Source of the DNA: Stramenopiles sp. TOSAG23-3
Lineage: Eukaryota > Sar
Assembly (NCBI GenBank): GCA_900128585.1
Contig: LT642428.1
Location: forward strand, 1 to 18,387
DNA length: 18,387 nucleotides
Reading direction: 5' to 3'
The translations under genes were made by a program, and so were the position numbers. Of this stretch, positions 5,611 through 13,773 are shown in pieces. How positions within the stretch are numbered: position 1 is the first letter of the stretch; every line of letters starts with the position of its first letter. The notes beneath the pieces are model-generated. The model searched no databases and was not told the origin of the DNA. It saw only the letters and a program-made list of their open reading frames with translations.

Positions 5611-8106
5611 TTATCGCTTTGCCTGACGATTGGTCCTTCTTCGAACTGGTTCGTACTCCCGCAATATTCGTTTCTTTAGGGATTTCCCCTGGGCCTTGTA
5701 CCGTGGTTGCCGCTTCGCCTCGGCCATGGACACTTCCAGCGCCCACATTTCCTGGAGTATTTCGTCGTCAATGTCCTCTCGTGGCGCGGACTTTGTCTGG
5801 CTCTCCAGAGACCTGTACCGCGAGCGCATGGAATCTAATGACTCGAATCGGCGAGGCACAAAACCGATTTCTCTGCCCCCCGTTGGATCTGTGGCGCTTC
5901 CCCGAAACAGGGGTGCCACCGGGTTCTTCTCAAACGTAGGTTTGTAGTGGCGTAGGACAGGGGAGAGCTTAGGGTTGTTCAAAGGCTTTACCCATCCGCG
6001 CTTCTCCGCCGCCAGCTCTCGCGCGTGCCTTTTGCACTGCCGATCGAGGTTTGAACAAAGCTTTTGGAGCTTGTCGGCTACCTTGTCGCTGAAGAGTCGG
6101 TCCCTCACCTTCGAAGAGGACGCTGAGGACGCCGTCGAAGCGTTGGGCGCAAAACTACTTTGGGACAGGCTCGACCCCCCCGGGGCAGTCTTTCCGCCCA
6201 GACGATGGGACCCGTTCTGAAGCGTAACCTTCAACTTTTCCCTTTCCCTCGCCAACTCCTTCTTCAGCTTAACCAGTTCCTCTTTTATGTCCTTTTCCGT
6301 CCAACCACCTTCCAAAGCAATCTCTTCGTCCAGCATAGAAATCTGTTTCAGCGCTTTGAACCTGTCTTTTATGCTCGATATGGACGCCCTCATCTCTACC
6401 ACCCTTTCGAATACTGGGGAGTGCTGTGCTGTAACGACCCTGCTCGACTCGCCCTCAACGGTCTCTGAGACAGGGGAGACCTGGACCAGTGGGGCTCGGT
6501 GTATCGCCGAAACACTGGAACTCTTCTCGACAGTAACAAACCCGTCACTATCGACTTGCACGGACGCTGCGCTCCTGGACCCCACCATTCTCCCCCCCCG
6601 ATTCCCTTTCTTCGACCTCAGCAGGCCGTGGCTACTTCTTCGTAAAGCTTTGGCGTTCTTTTTGGAGGACTTGCTCATCAACAATTCGTACGGCGACTTG
6701 TGCTTCGAGTCGTCCAGGGCGATGGGAACCATGGGGTCCTCTTCCATATCCTGTCGGCTCGTCACGCGCATCTCCTCGATGCGTTCGGCGTCCGTCGCTG
6801 CCGGGGCGACGGAGGCCTCCTCTTCGGTCGGGAGAAGTTCCGTGACTGGTTCTATTTTTTGTTCTATCTGTTGGGCGGATGATTCTTCGTATTTTTCGCT
6901 GTACGATTCCTGAACGGGCTCGTCCACTGCCACCGCTGGGACGGTTTCCTCTTTCTCTTCCGCGACTTCGCCCTCCGCAGGCGGCGCGTCCGCAGTGGGG
7001 ACCTCCTCCTTCTCACCGACCTTTGTCTCGGTTGGAGACGGTTCTAGCCCTACCTTGGTCTCAGGAACAGTCTCGACGGCCGGTTCTGCTGTCTCTTCTT
7101 CGACGGCCTCTGCTGCCTTCTCCTCGGGCATTTTCGCACCTCCAACCACCTCCTCCGCACGCTCAGCCACGTTGGCCTCTGCCTCTGCCCGCTTGGCCCG
7201 AATCTTGTCCACACGTTTCTTTGCACTTTTCTGCCGCCCTATATTCTGTATTCTGACGGCCGCCGCCGCCCGCATCGTCTCTTCGGTTTCGTTCGCAGGA
7301 GAAGCGGGCCGAGACGTTTGCGGAGAGCTTGGAGGGGAGGGGGAGTAAGGAAGCATCTTGTGCTTCATCTCTTCGATCTCTTCCATGCGCTCCTCGTGGG
7401 ACGACGGTGAGGACGGGCGCGGCAACGCCGCCGCACCACCGTCGCCCGTCATGGTCGAGGGTTCCTCGGACGCCTGCGGCTCTGCGGGGATCGTTGTCGC
7501 CTGTGCCAATCCATTGTCGACAGGAACTTCCGCGGCAACCTCAACCGTATCAGCAGGAAGCGTTGAGTCGGCTTCCGCCGCCCCGATGGTTTTCTCCGTC
7601 CCTGGTGCTCGGCTTTCGTCTTCGACCACTCCCGTTTCACTGGCGATCTTCTCTATGGCAGCTTCGGGCTGAGGATGTTCCGCTGGCGCGGCTGGAACGT
7701 CGGTAGGAGCATCATTCACAACAGCGGGCGCGTCGGAAGCTTCCACAACGCTGGAGACTACTGACTTTTCACTATCGACAACTATTTCACCATTCTGTTC
7801 GGCCACGACAGTTTGCTCGTCCAGTACGCTGGAGTTCTGCGCACTTAAAGGGGCGATGGACTCACTGCCGACCTCAAAGTCGTCACCATAGCTTTCGGCT
7901 ATCGACGATGCAGCTACAAGCGAAGGCTCCTCTGTCACAGAAATTTCTTTTACAATCGATGGTTCAGCGACAGATTCTTCAAAATCATCGGCGTAGGACC
8001 CATCAGGAGACAAATCGAACTCATCCGTCACCGCCGCCGTCAAGGCTGCCTCTGTCCCTGCGGCCAGACCAACCCCAGTTTCGTCCGGAATGCTCTGCTC
8101 CTCCAT
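5611..8106 (-). CDS. 831-residue acidic disordered protein with an IQ motif and C-terminal coiled coil
   Basis: Uninterrupted frame from the ATG at 8106-8104 to a TAA at 5613-5611. Residues 1-440 are rich in Ala, Glu, Val and Pro, strongly acidic and surely disordered. Two short motifs repeat there: SYADDFEE (37-44) and SYGDDFEV (72-79), with a weaker SYSEKYEES at 401-409. Residues 281-301 (AAAVRIQNIGRQKSAKKRV) match an IQ calmodulin-binding motif. Residues 470-510 are basic. A charged helix likely to form a coiled coil lies at about 570-630, and a second helical, basic segment at 664-705. The C-terminus is Arg-rich. IQ motifs plus acidic disorder and coiled coils suggest a calmodulin- or centrin-binding cytoskeletal or flagellar protein (inference). 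No named family is recognised. It shares a 770-base divergent spacer with gene 6. Confidence 0.85.
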   Translation of the reverse strand: MEEQSIPDETGVGLAAGTEAALTAAVTDEFDLSPDGSYADDFEESVAEPSIVKEISVTEEPSLVAASSIAESYGDDFEVGSESIAPLSAQNSSVLDEQTVVAEQNGEIVVDSEKSVVSSVVEASDAPAVVNDAPTDVPAAPAEHPQPEAAIEKIASETGVVEDESRAPGTEKTIGAAEADSTLPADTVEVAAEVPVDNGLAQATTIPAEPQASEEPSTMTGDGGAAALPRPSSPSSHEERMEEIEEMKHKMLPYSPSPPSSPQTSRPASPANETEETMRAAAAVRIQNIGRQKSAKKRVDKIRAKRAEAEANVAERAEEVVGGAKMPEEKAAEAVEEETAEPAVETVPETKVGLEPSPTETKVGEKEEVPTADAPPAEGEVAEEKEETVPAVAVDEPVQESYSEKYEESSAQQIEQKIEPVTELLPTEEEASVAPAATDAERIEEMRVTSRQDMEEDPMVPIALDDSKHKSPYELLMSKSSKKNAKALRRSSHGLLRSKKGNRGGRMVGSRSAASVQVDSDGFVTVEKSSSVSAIHRAPLVQVSPVSETVEGESSRVVTAQHSPVFERVVEMRASISSIKDRFKALKQISMLDEEIALEGGWTEKDIKEELVKLKKELAREREKLKVTLQNGSHRLGGKTAPGGSSLSQSSFAPNASTASSASSSKVRDRLFSDKVADKLQKLCSNLDRQCKRHARELAAEKRGWVKPLNNPKLSPVLRHYKPTFEKNPVAPLFRGSATDPTGGREIGFVPRRFESLDSMRSRYRSLESQTKSAPREDIDDEILQEMWALEVSMAEAKRQPRYKAQGKSLKKRILREYEPVRRRTNRQAKR

Positions 8107-8875
8107 CGCACGTTAAAGGTGTGTTTTTAAAAGTCGTCGATCAGATAAAAATCAAACCAAACAACCTTTGCAGATCTATCTTGTCCTAATGAACCTAGAA
8201 GATTTCATACACATTCTTCTGTTTCCTTTTAAATTGATATTAAGTATACGTATGTAACCTTTATTCGTATATAGAAGACTATAAACATGAGGCGTCATTG
8301 TTGTTGGAGGAGGAAGGTCAAAAAAAGATTATTTTAACATACCAAGGTAGAAGGAATACAGCATCGACATGGTCAAACATCGTCAACGGTACTTTGTATA
8401 TAACCCTAATCTAACCCTATTAAGAAAAAATAGAAACCGATAATAATAATATAAAAAAATAATAATAATAAAAAAATGATGTCACAAATATTTATTTAAA
8501 AGTTGCAATAAGCTTAGTCTAAATATTCATTGCCGGAACTTCGGAAACCTTTCTTCTTTTTCTTCTTTTGGTTTGGTGGTAAAGTCACTATTATTTAGTA
8601 TAGGGATAGCAACTCAGCAGTATAATTATTATTAGTGTGTGATGATGTTTATATAAGTAGTATTAATATTGGTAGTAGATGAGGACGACAAAAAAAAAGA
8701 ACAACAATGATTCTCTTCACTTGGAACATGTTCCTCGCAGCCATGGTTTGTTCGATGTCAATACGACCAGAATACAACAGAAGAACAAAAATCATCCTCT
8801 CCTTATATATTCTTTTCGCGCAAGGAATAGAGTAAAAATAAGGAAAGCATTGACACGACTACTCTTTCAAAAATT
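8107..8875. other. Divergent intergenic region between genes 5 and 6
   Basis: About 770 AT-rich bases. It contains a telomere-like TAACCCTAATCTAACCCTA (8400-8418), AAT/AAAT microsatellites (about 8440-8476) and a short AT-rich frame (8679-8879) overlapping the start of gene 6, which is not convincing as a gene. Both 5' UTRs and promoters must be here. No TATA box could be singled out. Confidence 0.65.
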
Positions 8876-9550
8876 ATGAGTAGGTCAGTGCGTCAGCGCA
8901 GGGCGGAGGCTGCTCGAAGGCTGTATTTTACAGCAACCGCTCGTCGCCCCTTTTATATAAGTCCCAAGAAACCCGATCCTCCCCCAAAGCCCCCGAAACA
9001 GTTTGTTATGAGAAAAATAGTGCACAATCCAAAGTGTGACCCAGCGCCTTGGATGCGACCACAGCCAAAGAAGCCGGAGATTAGGAGAAATTTGGAGAGA
9101 GAAAAACAAGAGAAGGATCTAATCGAGCAGGAGCTACGGCAAGTCGAGCAGTTCTACGATGACACAAAAAGTTCACTATCAGAGATTGACGACGCTGAAA
9201 TGCGGCGAACAATAAAGGCGACGGTTGCGATGGGGGAAAAAGAAATGAAGCTTTTGAGGCGGCGTTTGCGGCAGCACAGATTTGATTTTAAGAGTGCCAA
9301 ACGTCTGAGGAAAATGCGAAAAGAAGAGAAATATGGCGACGAACTTGTTGACAAAGCTCAGCATGCGCCCGATATTGGTACGGGGAAACTGTACCTCAAG
9401 GAAGCCGAAGATCACTACATTGCTGCTGGGGCGGTCGACAAAATAAACATGCTCCAGAGATTTTGGGCCAATCGGCCGGTGAGCTCCGAAAGCGAAGGGA
9501 GCGAACAATCCGACGTCCTACCCATCACGGATGGGGCAACGAAAGAGTAA
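8876..9550 (+). CDS. Basic coiled-coil hypothetical protein
   Basis: Complete 224-residue frame, ATG at 8876, TAA at 9548-9550. The N-terminus is Arg-rich (MSRSVRQRRAEAARR), followed by a proline-rich basic linker (residues 28-65, KKPDPPPKPPKQ). A long charged helix, about 68-155, has heptad-like character (EREKQEKDLIEQELRQVEQ, then MKLLRRRLRQHRFDFKSAKR). The tail is acidic and Ser-rich (about 203-224). No membrane segment or signal peptide. Such composition is frequent in microtubule- or basal-body-associated protist proteins, but no family is recognised and the role is unknown. It converges with gene 7 over a 240-base spacer. No sense copy of the 3' motif was seen after its stop. Confidence 0.8.
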   Translation: MSRSVRQRRAEAARRLYFTATARRPFYISPKKPDPPPKPPKQFVMRKIVHNPKCDPAPWMRPQPKKPEIRRNLEREKQEKDLIEQELRQVEQFYDDTKSSLSEIDDAEMRRTIKATVAMGEKEMKLLRRRLRQHRFDFKSAKRLRKMRKEEKYGDELVDKAQHAPDIGTGKLYLKEAEDHYIAAGAVDKINMLQRFWANRPVSSESEGSEQSDVLPITDGATKE

Positions 9551-9702
9551 ACAACTAAATCTTCGCGAGGTAAATATGAAATTTAAGATTAAAGAGGTCG
9601 TACGAAGAATTAAAGATCTTTTAAAATTTATTTTATAAAAGCTGAGCACATTCATTTTCGCGATATACCGAGGAAGGCTAAAATTTAATTTTTACTTCTA
9701 AA

Positions 9703-9721
9703 TAACACAGCCAATTTTTTA
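9703..9721 (-). promoter_or_regulatory. 3' motif, gene 7 copy (with a 2-nt insertion)
   Basis: On the minus strand TAAAAAATTGGCTGTGTTAT, then TTAG. The motif has an extra GT inside CTGT(GT)TATTTAG. Lies about 75 nt past the stop of gene 7, in sense. Confidence 0.5.
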
Positions 9722-9790
9722 TTTTTAAAAATTTGTTTAATTTTAAGAATTTTTGTTTAATTTAAAAAAGACCTCACATCTCACAAATTC

Positions 9791-11002
9791 TCACATAGAG
9801 AACTCCACCGAGACTGTCTTTGGGCCCAACACTTTCAAATACGTGTCGACCATTTTTTTATCCTTGAACAGGCGGGGCGACTTCTTATACTTCGTCTGTC
9901 GGTTCTGAATGTATCGACTTCTAGTTTCGAGTGGTGAGTCTGTCATCAGGCTGATTAGCCGATTCGTTTTTGTAGATTTTCTTGTTCTCTTTCTGCGCAA
10001 TTTTCGTTTATTCTGCTTGCCTTTCTTGCTGTTAAAGGAGTTCTTGACTATTAAATTGCATGGTTTCTTCAACCCGTCTTTTCGTACAGCTGGTAGCAGC
10101 CTCGAGCTAGATTGTGTCTCATGCAGCTGCTTGACTAATTTTTTGTAGTACCGTTTGGTTTTCAATATATCCTTTCTGTACGCAATCAGACGGGCCTTTC
10201 CACCATTTCCGCAGGGTGCTTTTACGTCTGCGCGCCGCAAAGGGCCTCTGTTGACGCAATTTCCAGTAATCGGCGGGCAAACCCATGGCGACTTTTGCGA
10301 TGCACCGCTTTTGGCTGTTTCCTCCTCGTCTTCCGTTGTCGCCAATGGAGGCATAAGTTTCCAAATTGCAGTCTCGGGTTCGAATGAATGCGGGGCGGTG
10401 CAAAGCTCAGGAAACGACTGGTGCTTTCTCAAGGATCTGTTTTGCTGATGCTGTCTATTCCTTCTGCTTTCATTTGGGAATGAATCCGGTTGTTCAAAAC
10501 GGAAATCAATCGTTGGTGACTTCATTCTTATCACCTCAACACGAGGGGGGGAACGGTTTGGTGCGTCGCTGTAGTTTCGCACCTTTCTATATCTAATTTG
10601 ATCTTCTTTAATTATATCCTGCGGAGTCGCAATGTTCCCTCGCCTAGATCTCAAGACCCGAGCGTTACCGCTACTTATTAACGGCTGGGACTTCAGCGAC
10701 TTTGGGGACACCCCTTGCAAATACCCAGTCGACCCAATCGACGGTGGTGGGGACATGGCCAAGGACCGATTCCTCACCGATGCCCCTTGAGATTTGGACG
10801 TTCGTCCCTTATGTACATTTTTTTCCTTTTTCCTGAGCACTCGACTTCTGGATTGGCTCCTTTCTTGTAACTGTTTCTCCAGCGTTGGTGTTGTAGCCCG
10901 CCATCCAATCATATCACTGTCGTCATTGCGCGGTGGCGACCACTGCTGGAAAGGAGGCGACGGTGGCCTCGGCGGGGCGGACCGTATTGGCGATATGTTC
11001 AT
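9791..11002 (-). CDS. Basic Ser/Pro/Arg-rich hypothetical protein
   Basis: Complete 403-residue frame, ATG at 11002-11000, TAG at 9793-9791. The N-terminus is proline-rich (SAPPRPPSPPFQQWSPP). The whole protein is very basic and mostly disordered, with many SP/SPP sites (AMSPPPS, NRSPPR) that could be phosphorylated by proline-directed kinases (inference). Residues ~270-300 (ARLIAYRKDILKTKRYYKKLVKQLHE) form the only likely stable helix. Residues ~325-350 are a Lys/Arg-rich stretch (KKGKQNKRKLRRKRTRK), compatible with nuclear targeting or microtubule/nucleic-acid binding. No domain is recognised. It shares a divergent spacer of about 855 bases with the sulfatase gene. Confidence 0.8.
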   Translation of the reverse strand: MNISPIRSAPPRPPSPPFQQWSPPRNDDSDMIGWRATTPTLEKQLQERSQSRSRVLRKKEKNVHKGRTSKSQGASVRNRSLAMSPPPSIGSTGYLQGVSPKSLKSQPLISSGNARVLRSRRGNIATPQDIIKEDQIRYRKVRNYSDAPNRSPPRVEVIRMKSPTIDFRFEQPDSFPNESRRNRQHQQNRSLRKHQSFPELCTAPHSFEPETAIWKLMPPLATTEDEEETAKSGASQKSPWVCPPITGNCVNRGPLRRADVKAPCGNGGKARLIAYRKDILKTKRYYKKLVKQLHETQSSSRLLPAVRKDGLKKPCNLIVKNSFNSKKGKQNKRKLRRKRTRKSTKTNRLISLMTDSPLETRSRYIQNRQTKYKKSPRLFKDKKMVDTYLKVLGPKTVSVEFSM

Positions 11003-11857
11003 TAATTATATTATTCCACAATTTCCACAATTTCGTTTACACCTCAAGGAAGCGAAAAAAAAAAAATGAACGGAAAAAACGTTTCATGAAACAAAGAAAA
11101 AGCAATTGAACGGAAATAGTATTCACTAAATGTCAATATGACGAAGAAAGACATCTTACTTTGCTTACTCATCAAAATGTAATTGTGTTTCTTTCATACA
11201 TTTACATTACAGATTAGAGTCGTTGTTGTTTTTTTCATTTTTATTATATATTACGCGGTTGTTGTTAAAAAATAGATATAACTCTCATCTCATCATTCGC
11301 CCGGTATGTAATAATTATACCTGGATACCTCCTATTATAAGAAAAGAAGAGTAAAGAAATTGTCAATTATGCTGAGAATCTGAGAATAGATAATCCTCGC
11401 TCCTCCGTTATATTGGTAATACATTTATCAAGGCTCCTTCCTTTTTTTTAAATAAACTAGACGAATAGTATTAATAATACAATTATCCAAGAAGAAGTGT
11501 TATTACATTAATAAATATAATAGCACCACAGCACAATACACTGAAATTGAGGAGTTGTTTTGTTTACCCCCCCCCCCCCCCCCAAATAATAATAATTTAT
11601 TATTTTATTTTTTATTATTATATACGAATTATTTCATTAAATAAATCTCTACTATATAAATTTAATTTTGTTCTTAGATTGGGGAACGTTGTCCGTTCTA
11701 ACAAAAATATTAGTATTGAAGTTAGGTATAGAAATGGAAGAAGACAGGGCATAAATGATCAGGGCCACACGTTTCAACTCGCATTCTTCCATCATTTAAG
11801 GGTTGGTTGGCGTTATTGTTCTGGTTGTTTCAGATACGGTAGATATAGATACGTGGT
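11003..11857. other. Divergent intergenic region between genes 7 and 8
   Basis: About 855 bases, AT-rich, no supported gene. It has a C17 run (11567-11583) followed directly by AAT-rich sequence. A pyrimidine/G stretch ending GGTTGTTTCAG at 11831 could be the 3' splice site of a 5'-UTR intron upstream of the sulfatase start (weak). Confidence 0.65.
11567..11583 (+). repeat. C17 homopolymer
   Basis: Seventeen consecutive C, the longest G/C run in the window, in an otherwise AT-rich spacer. Confidence 0.95.
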
Positions 11858-13456
11858 ATGACTTTAGGGATGGGGTGCCGTGGTTTGTTGCTCTGGCTGG
11901 GCTGCAGTGTTTTTCTCGTTGTTGCAGAGGCTGGCAAACCAAACATTCTCTTTCTTATGGCCGATCAAATGCGGTGGGATGCGAGAGGGCCAGATGTAAC
12001 GCCAAACCTGGACAGTATGGGAAAGGAGGGCGTAGAATTCGTAAAAGCGTACTCGACAACGCCCACGTGCACCCCGGCAAGGGCTGCGATTTTAACAGGA
12101 AGGAGCCCCTGGTTCCATGGAATGTTAGGGTACGGGAAAATTGCGGACAAGTACCCGCAGGGTGAATTTGTGCCTTTGTTGAACAAGCTGGGGTATACCA
12201 CCGCGTCGGTAGGCAAAGACCATTTTGGCTGGAATTTTACTTCCAATAAGGGAATCTCGCATGGCTTTTCTTCCACCCTGCTTTACGATGGAATTGGAAA
12301 CGGCTTCAACGTCACGAATGTGGAGTTCGACAATTACGACCAGTGGTTTCAAAGCGTAATGCCGAAAAAGGACCCCAACAAAGGTTTTGAAAGCCACAAT
12401 GAATGGAAAGCGTTGCCATACCCATACGATAAATTTTACCACCCGACAGCGTGGACGGGGCGCCACGCCGTTGACTTTATCGCAAACTACAGGAATAGGA
12501 GTCGTGGTAGTGTGCCGCCGCAGCCCTTTTTCCTGAAGGTGAGTTTTCATCGGCCACACTCACAGTATGATCCTCCAAGTTCCTACTTTGAGAAAATTCC
12601 CTTGGAAAGAGTCCAAAAGCCTACAGTGGGCGGAAACTGGGACAGCATTTACCGGGATTCCCCGGGCTGTGGCCCGAGCGATGCAAACGCCTGGTGCGGT
12701 GATATGGGAACAAACGAGACGATGTATTCCAGAAGAAGTTATCTTGCGAATGTGCTGTTTGTTGACGAACAAATTGGGTTCATCACGAACGCTTTGAAAG
12801 CTCACGGTTATGGGGAAAACACGTTTGTTCTTTTTGTAAGTGACCATGGAGATGGACAAGGGGATCATTACCACTGGAGAAAAGGTTATCCTTATGAGTT
12901 CTCTTCTCACGTCCCTATGCTTGCCTGGTGGCCTCAGGGCATGTTTCAGGATTTTCCGCGCGGCTTGCGGACAAAGAAGGTCGTCGAATTGCGCGACCTG
13001 TTTCCAACGTTTCTTGACGTGGCAGACGGCTCTGACCAGGTACCGTTAGGCATCAATGGAAGCTCCTTACTAAATATATTAAGACCGGATGACGTGCACA
13101 AAAAACCCTGGCGCCAATGGATCGATTTGGAGCACAGCACTTGCTACAACGCGACAAACCATTGGAATGCGCTGACGGATGGGGAAATCAAGTACATTTA
13201 CCAGGCTTTCTCAGGGGACGAGCAACTCTTCAATTTGGCAGTCGACCCGATGGAATTGAACAACCTGGCGGGTGATGCACATCACAGCAATACATTGATG
13301 ACGTGGAGAAACAGAATGATTCGTCAATTTTTGGACGAAGGCCGGGGCGAAGACTGGACGAAGCGGTCGAGCAGTGGAAAGGTGGAGCTGCGGAAACGCA
13401 CTCAACCCATGACCTACTCTCCATATTATCCAAAGAATGATTTCGCCAAATTTTGA
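11858..13456 (+). CDS. Secreted sulfatase (S1 / alkaline-phosphatase-like superfamily)
   Basis: Complete 532-residue frame from ATG 11858 to TGA at 13454-13456, of normal length for the family. Residues 1-26 form a signal peptide (GLLLWLGCSVFLVVAEAG). The mature part starts KPNILFLMADQMRWD, the sulfatase metal-binding opening, with D36. The hallmark CTPAR lies at 71-75. C71 is the residue converted to formylglycine by the FGE/SUMF1 enzyme. R75, K120 and H122 (GKDHFG), H231 (SFHRPH), D329-H330 (VSDHGDGQGDH) and K342 complete the expected active site. The C-terminal YSPYYP is typical of arylsulfatase/iduronate-sulfatase-like members. It hydrolyses sulfate esters, probably of polysaccharides or small sulfated compounds, in the secretory pathway or outside the cell. 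The substrate cannot be read from sequence. There is no ER-retention tail. The ATG at 11870 is an alternative start. A copy of part of its 3' coding sequence overlaps the stop (13447). Confidence 0.95.
   Translation: MTLGMGCRGLLLWLGCSVFLVVAEAGKPNILFLMADQMRWDARGPDVTPNLDSMGKEGVEFVKAYSTTPTCTPARAAILTGRSPWFHGMLGYGKIADKYPQGEFVPLLNKLGYTTASVGKDHFGWNFTSNKGISHGFSSTLLYDGIGNGFNVTNVEFDNYDQWFQSVMPKKDPNKGFESHNEWKALPYPYDKFYHPTAWTGRHAVDFIANYRNRSRGSVPPQPFFLKVSFHRPHSQYDPPSSYFEKIPLERVQKPTVGGNWDSIYRDSPGCGPSDANAWCGDMGTNETMYSRRSYLANVLFVDEQIGFITNALKAHGYGENTFVLFVSDHGDGQGDHYHWRKGYPYEFSSHVPMLAWWPQGMFQDFPRGLRTKKVVELRDLFPTFLDVADGSDQVPLGINGSSLLNILRPDDVHKKPWRQWIDLEHSTCYNATNHWNALTDGEIKYIYQAFSGDEQLFNLAVDPMELNNLAGDAHHSNTLMTWRNRMIRQFLDEGRGEDWTKRSSSGKVELRKRTQPMTYSPYYPKNDFAKF
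13325..13363 (+). repeat. Direct repeat copy 1, inside the sulfatase 3' coding region
   Basis: Encodes QFLDEGRGEDWTK. It aligns without gaps to 13447-13485, with only a few mismatches over the first 35 bases. The shared block GGCGAAGACTGGAC is exact. Confidence 0.85.
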
Positions 13457-13485
13457 ACGAAGGGTGAGGCGAAGACTGGACTAAC
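13447..13485 (+). repeat. Direct repeat copy 2, spanning the sulfatase stop codon
   Basis: Starts 122 bases after copy 1, hence out of frame with it. The stop codon of the sulfatase (13454-13456) lies inside the copy. Confidence 0.85.
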
Positions 13486-13773
13486 CCTCTCTGTGTCAGT
13501 CTATCCCGGTATTCCGGTAGCATTTTAATTTATTTTTTTGTTAGACAATGATACAAAATGCAATTGCTGTTATTTGTAGATATTACTCTAAAGTTGTACA
13601 TTTACATTTATTTTCTCTTGAAATTTCCGATTCAGCCCTTCCTCCTCTTCTTTTTGCAATGAATTACTTTAACCTTTAAGAAATTTTTTTTATAAAACAC
13701 ATGTCGTATTTAGTAGACCGAAAAGGTTGTTTATATTAATAAAAATATCGATTTTTAAAAAAACTATTAAAAT
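13457..13773. other. Convergent intergenic region between genes 8 and 9
   Basis: About 317 bases. It begins with the remainder of repeat copy 2, holds the gene 8 copy of the 3' motif (13561-13575), then AT-rich sequence with no other feature seen. Confidence 0.6.
13561..13575 (+). promoter_or_regulatory. 3' motif, sulfatase gene copy (one G missing)
   Basis: CAATTGCTGTTATTT, followed by GTAG, 105 nt after the sulfatase stop and in sense. It is preceded by ATACAAAATG, comparable with the A-rich lead of the other copies. Confidence 0.45.

Noticed and set aside
6287-6913. Plus-strand Ser-rich frame of 208 codons
   Set aside because: Antisense shadow of the acidic, Glu/Ala-rich gene 5, whose codons read as Ser/Leu on the other strand.
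8679-8879. Plus-strand frame overlapping the ATG of gene 6 by four bases
   Set aside because: AT-rich leader with an A9 run. The ATGA overlap looks like bacterial coupling, but nothing else here is bacterial. At most it is an upstream ORF.
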